From Strix aluco (Eukaryota > Chordata > Aves > Strigiformes > Strigidae), in assembly GCF_031877795.1 (NCBI RefSeq), contig NC_133948.1:16942948-17006947 (forward strand): a DNA stretch of 64,000 bases. Reading direction: 5' to 3'. Position 1 is the stretch's first letter, and every line of letters begins with the position of its first letter. This document shows positions 62,801 to 64,000 of the stretch, piece by piece. A program made the position numbers and the translations under genes. Under the pieces are notes generated by a model. That model worked only from the letters and a program-made list of their open reading frames with translations. It did no database searches and was not told where the DNA came from.

Positions 62801-63821
62801 GATATAAAAAAGCTAGAGATGTACTACAACAGCATTTTAAGCCACTGAAATTTTGTATTAAAGCAAGTAATTCTGCACAACGTTTTTTTGAGAAAGTTAC
62901 CTCAGTTGGTTCTTTAAGCTGCTCAGCAGACTCATCCGATTTAATCATCTGCATTTCAAAGTCTGTAACAGGAAAAGAAGACTGCATCAAATAAGCAGCC
63001 ATTACATAGTTTACTCAGGAATCCATTTTTCCAGATCTTCTGGTACTTTAGTAGCTTTTGAATAGACTCATTTATTTTTGTGTTGGCTTCTACTTGCAGG
63101 ACACATTTCAAAAGTTCAGGTTTTTTTGAACAGAATTGGGCCCTGCAACCCATATAAAATACAGACCACATCAAGAGACTTCTGCTGAAATCGTACTATG
63201 AGGTATTGCTACTGTTATCTATGAATGTTCCACAGAATACCTGAAACCACTGCATCAGCAAAATGTAAAGTGCTGGGATCACGATATAACCATGAAATCA
63301 CGAATAAATAATGTTGATGTGTCACCCTACAATTCAGAAGTCTTCAACTGACAGTTTTAAGTTTTGTCTTAAAAATGAAATAATCAAGGCCTGTGGAATT
63401 GTTCAACCTGAACATACACAAAACAATTGATTATCACCTCTATGCATACGATTTGGTTCCAAAATCCTGCTCAACTGGATTTTACAATGCTCAACTACTA
63501 TTTTACAGTAGTAATTTCTTTTTTCTGTCACATCACACACACATCCAGCTCACCTTTGGGTTTCTGTGTCAGCTGCTCTTCAGTTTTGATTAGTTCATTG
63601 GTTTTCTTTGTCAGTTTTTCTTTGGTCTGAGTTAGTTCAGTGGTAGTTTTGCTCAGCTGTTTTTCAAGCCAACCTGTGGCTTCCTGTGGGTCCTCTAGAG
63701 ACACCACATGTCTGTGTGTTTCTTCTGCCTGCTTTTTGATATCAACGACATCATCCTGCAGAGAATCAGTAACGCCCTCAAGATCAATGCAGGTGCCTGG
63801 CCCTATGCCATATTCTTCACT
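38692..63821 (-). CDS. KIF20B: KIF20B, C-terminal half (18 exons in window, 5' part off the right edge)
   Basis: Kinesin-6 family motor, known in mammals for a role in late cytokinesis at the midbody and in neuronal polarity. The window holds the coiled-coil stalk and the basic tail; the motor domain must lie beyond 64000. I assembled the exons from AG/GT boundaries on the minus strand: 63554-63821, 62901-62962, 62598-62717, 60850-61015, 55973-57062, 54472-54610, 53445-53505, 52815-52823 plus 52289-52405 (split by an LTR), 51876-52012, 50717-50872, 49492-49668, 48742-48903, 46743-46865, 45008-45214, 42692-42769, 41770-41917, 40149-40291, 38692-38835. Phases are compatible at every junction; boundaries may be off by 1-2 bases. 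Identity rests on remembered human KIF20B segments: LSESSALVQ, LEEQEQTQ, LQKWCEERDQLV, EVSTEN, KRKSEEM, GTLQKIGD and RAKRKL all have close counterparts in the same order. Oddities are an LTR inside w8, a frame change in the last exon and one undetected exon. Introns I scanned without finding other genes. Confidence 0.95.
40149..40291 (-). CDS. KIF20B: KIF20B exon w17
   Basis: A 143-bp exon after TTCTTGTAG. With the carried G it reads AKKLMATISSPKSAEPES and then KPERAKRKLCSSDSSCPLD, aligned with human AKKIIETMSSSK and PKRAKRKLYTSEISSP. It ends in phase 0 before GTAAGT. Confidence 0.95.
41770..41917 (-). CDS. KIF20B: KIF20B exon w16
   Basis: A 148-bp exon beginning MSSTKLFRKEYPL and containing NKDGTLQKIGDSFQSSP, aligned with human KKEGTLQKFGDFLQHSP. 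It ends with one extra base before GTTTGT. Basic and serine-rich tail sequence. Confidence 0.92.
42612..42660. repeat. Perfect 17-bp inverted repeat (hairpin) in KIF20B intron
   Basis: The arms CTCCTTTCACAGGTCCA (42612-42628) and TGGACCTGTGAAAGGAG (42644-42660) are exactly complementary. A 15-base spacer can itself pair CTTT with AAAG after one mismatch. It lies 32 bases downstream of exon w15 in the transcript sense. Confidence 0.9.
42692..42769 (-). CDS. KIF20B: KIF20B exon w15
   Basis: A 78-bp exon, 26 codons, phase 0 to 0, starting DFVKSENKKNAKP, similar to human DLVKCENKKNATP. The acceptor TTTTCTTAG is good; the proposed donor ATA|GTTTGG is weak. A strong hairpin (42612-42660) lies 32 bases downstream in the intron. 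Confidence 0.82.
45008..45214 (-). CDS. KIF20B: KIF20B exon w14
   Basis: A 207-bp exon, 69 codons, phase 0 to 0, between ATTTGCAG and GTATGA. It holds SSEVSTENGN, FPKPEMEMQFTALQPSKM and the basic cluster KPRKKRKSEEMDE, which align with human KIF20B. The basic cluster looks like a nuclear localisation signal, consistent with the interphase nuclear protein known in mammals. Confidence 0.95.
46743..46865 (-). CDS. KIF20B: KIF20B exon w13
   Basis: A 123-bp exon, 41 codons, phase 0 to 0, between ATTTACAG and GTAGGT. It encodes a low-complexity, probably disordered tail (FMEKQSRTNPVLGQSIPV). I could not align it to human; placement rests on splice sites, phase and position. Confidence 0.78.
47040..47420. 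repeat. Possible ancient amniote interspersed repeat in KIF20B intron
   Basis: The segment runs from CTGCTGGGTCTCACC through CCTATTAGTTTCATGAAG to CCCAGTTCTTGCAGG and resembles an old, diverged repeat seen in reptile and bird genomes. Resemblance is from memory only and I cannot name the family. Confidence 0.3.
48742..48903 (-). CDS. KIF20B: KIF20B exon w12
   Basis: A 162-bp exon, 54 codons, phase 0 to 0, between TTTATTAG and GTATGT. It reads DEETDTEELRKQVAEKDDF and then turns into a less helical, proline-containing segment. This marks the end of the coiled-coil stalk. Confidence 0.88.
49492..49668 (-). CDS. KIF20B: KIF20B exon w11
   Basis: A 177-bp exon, 59 codons, phase 0 to 0. It contains LQKWCEERDQLVEALE and NTVQKDKEIAELKQ, clearly homologous to human. 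The acceptor is CCTATTCAG; the donor is the poor GTCCTC, with no better GT nearby that keeps phase. Confidence 0.92.
50717..50872 (-). CDS. KIF20B: KIF20B exon w10
   Basis: A 156-bp exon, 52 codons, phase 0 to 0, between AAAATAG and GTAAGT. It reads ENEAKYQADRRNWLEEKM, then KEAESHHNREMRKFAEDR, matching human NADRKKWLEEKM and KKYAEDR. Confidence 0.93.
51876..52012 (-). CDS. KIF20B: KIF20B exon w9
   Basis: A 137-bp exon after ACTGACTAG. With the carried G it reads ELEAWKQKYRELNNQSNSD and ends LQKQLK in phase 0 before GTAAAA. It corresponds to the human ELEKWKEK region. Confidence 0.9.
52411..52440 (-). other. Candidate LTR-derived splice acceptor for KIF20B
   Basis: Read on the minus strand, the LTR terminus gives CTGACTCTGTCCTGGCCCAA and then ATCAG|GACA. 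The AG is at 52416-52415 and a CTGAC branch-like motif has its A 21 nt upstream of the cut, with a mostly pyrimidine stretch between. Joined to the phase-1 donor of w7, the codons are GGA CAG TGT GCA AAG, against GAT CTG TGT GCA AAG in the native exon: same frame, same length. Use of the site is inferred, not shown. Confidence 0.5.
52411..52814 (+). mobile_element. Solo LTR (avian ERVL-like) inserted in KIF20B exon w8
   Basis: The element starts TGTCCTGATTTGGGCC and ends CTCAAACCTCAACA, so it has TG...CA termini. It is flanked on both sides by CACAC (52406-52410 and 52815-52819), a 5-bp target-site duplication. Its second half (from about 52610: CTTGGTAAGACACTGCTGC through TTTTTATTCAACC to the end) matches the R/U5-like half of the 5' LTR of the provirus at 30039-30399; the first half differs. 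No internal retroviral sequence remains, so it is a solo LTR. It lies antisense to the host gene. Confidence 0.95.
53445..53505 (-). CDS. KIF20B: KIF20B exon w7
   Basis: A 61-bp exon after ATATTTAG that reads EQLNNEKLEEISKQYEKACK and leaves one G before GTCAGA. It aligns with human EQLNN and YERACK. It is the exon immediately upstream of the LTR-disrupted w8. Confidence 0.92.
54472..54610 (-). CDS. KIF20B: KIF20B exon w6
   Basis: A 139-bp exon joining in phase 2 to w5 (LLRKDLSESSALVQSL) and ending VHKE in phase 0. This stretch is one of the strongest matches to remembered human KIF20B. The donor is GTTTGT, weaker than consensus. In human the next residues come from about 40 codons that I do not find downstream here. 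Confidence 0.95.
55973..57062 (-). CDS. KIF20B: KIF20B large coiled-coil exon w5
   Basis: The longest exon, about 1,090 bp. It follows a TTTTTTAG acceptor; the G carried from w4 gives GGMKESWEDD. It encodes roughly 363 residues of continuous alpha-helical heptads (EELQRCRADHQEIVSELD, LEEVLKEKESIILNLE) without globular motifs, and ends IQSIE plus two bases before GTAAGT. This is the body of the kinesin stalk. I see no stop or frameshift inside it. Confidence 0.95.
57063..60849 (-). other. KIF20B intron w4-w5, no further feature seen
   Basis: About 3.8 kb of AT-rich intron. No convincing exon, repeat or ORF was recognised; 59390-59690 has the look of old repeat debris but cannot be assigned. 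The other long introns (38836-40148, 42770-45007, 45215-46742, 46866-48741, 61016-62597) also show nothing beyond the entries listed here. Confidence 0.5.
60850..61015 (-). CDS. KIF20B: KIF20B exon w4
   Basis: A 166-bp exon after TTAACACAG, ending AAAG before GTAAAA (phase 0 to 1). It is lysine- and glutamate-rich (MKRKFTEKNSNKVIE and so on). The frame stays open into the intron to about 60710, so intron retention would add about 45 residues; phase matching to w5 favours splicing at 60850. Confidence 0.85.
62598..62717 (-). CDS. KIF20B: KIF20B exon w3
   Basis: A 120-bp exon, 40 codons, phase 0 to 0, between TTTTCTAAG and GTAAGTC. It reads KMNMQNKRIQELMDIVEQK and continues as a heptad-rich coil. 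Confidence 0.9.
62901..62962 (-). CDS. KIF20B: KIF20B exon w2
   Basis: A 62-bp exon between CTGTTACAG and GTAACT. With the single G from w1 it reads DFEMQMIKSDESAEQ and ends in phase 0. Short, acidic linker-like coil. Confidence 0.88.
63554..63821 (-). CDS. KIF20B: KIF20B exon w1
   Basis: The acceptor is CTTTCAG before SEEYGIG. The exon is 268 bp, enters in phase 0 and ends with one extra base before GTGAGC. It encodes helical, charged sequence (for example DIKKQAEETHRH, then repeated LTQTKEKLTKKTNEL), typical of a coiled coil. Bases 63822-64000 are intron. Confidence 0.9.
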
Positions 63822-64000
63822 CTGAAAGATAATTTATATCCATTTAGAAATAGCAAATAATTACACAATACCCATTATTTCTACTGAAAATTTGGAAGAC
63901 CATTATGTCCTCAAACATCTAAGCACAGTTAATTCTGACTTTAAAGCCCTCTTGTGGGTTCACAGGCAATTTAATTGCCAGTTTCTGTCTACCTTCACAC

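Noticed and set aside
1..64000. CRISPR arrays, rRNA and tRNA genes
   Set aside because: None seen; the tandem repeats present are minisatellite or microsatellite in character, and the host is a vertebrate.

Overview
The window is genomic DNA from a bird. Three things point that way: CR1 LINEs with the typical (ATTCTGTG)n tail, LTR families of avian type, and a spliced vertebrate gene with short exons and long introns. I cannot name the species. There are no bacterial-style operons, rRNAs, tRNAs or CRISPR arrays.

Layout: 1 to about 38.5 kb is intergenic and built mostly of old transposon debris. Candidate LTRs lie near 1.3-1.7 and 22.6-23.2 kb. Two LTRs of one family lie in opposite orientations at 15.9-16.5 kb (-) and 24.8-25.3 kb (+). 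CR1 pieces lie at 6.6, 17.1 and 18.6-19.1 kb. A 47-48 bp minisatellite (23.3-23.6 kb) precedes a GC-rich block with splice-like boundaries. A decayed, 3'-truncated endogenous retrovirus (25.7-30.4 kb, minus) abuts a long CR1 (30.4-33.9 kb, plus) that keeps a 491-codon reverse-transcriptase frame.

From 63.8 kb down to about 38.6 kb the minus strand carries the 3' half of KIF20B (kinesin family member 20B, MPHOSPH1). I could place 18 coding exons, about 1,170 codons of coiled coil and basic tail. Their splice phases agree from exon to exon, and several match human KIF20B as I remember it. The motor domain lies beyond the right edge. Exons are numbered w1 (5'-most) to w18 (terminal).

Main observation: a 404-bp solo LTR (52411-52814, plus strand, antisense to the gene) has inserted inside coding exon w8, nine bases after its acceptor, with a CACAC target-site duplication. 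Read through, it puts a stop in frame. But the LTR's own first bases, read on the minus strand, give an AG acceptor with a CTGAC branch-like motif 21 nt upstream. Using it would replace the lost exon start with exactly the same number of bases in the same frame (codons GAT CTG become GGA CAG). The LTR belongs to the same family as the provirus 22 kb away. Other points: a probable one-base change in an A7 run shifts the KIF20B C-terminus, one exon expected from mammals is not visible, and an intronic 17-bp hairpin lies just downstream of a weak splice donor.
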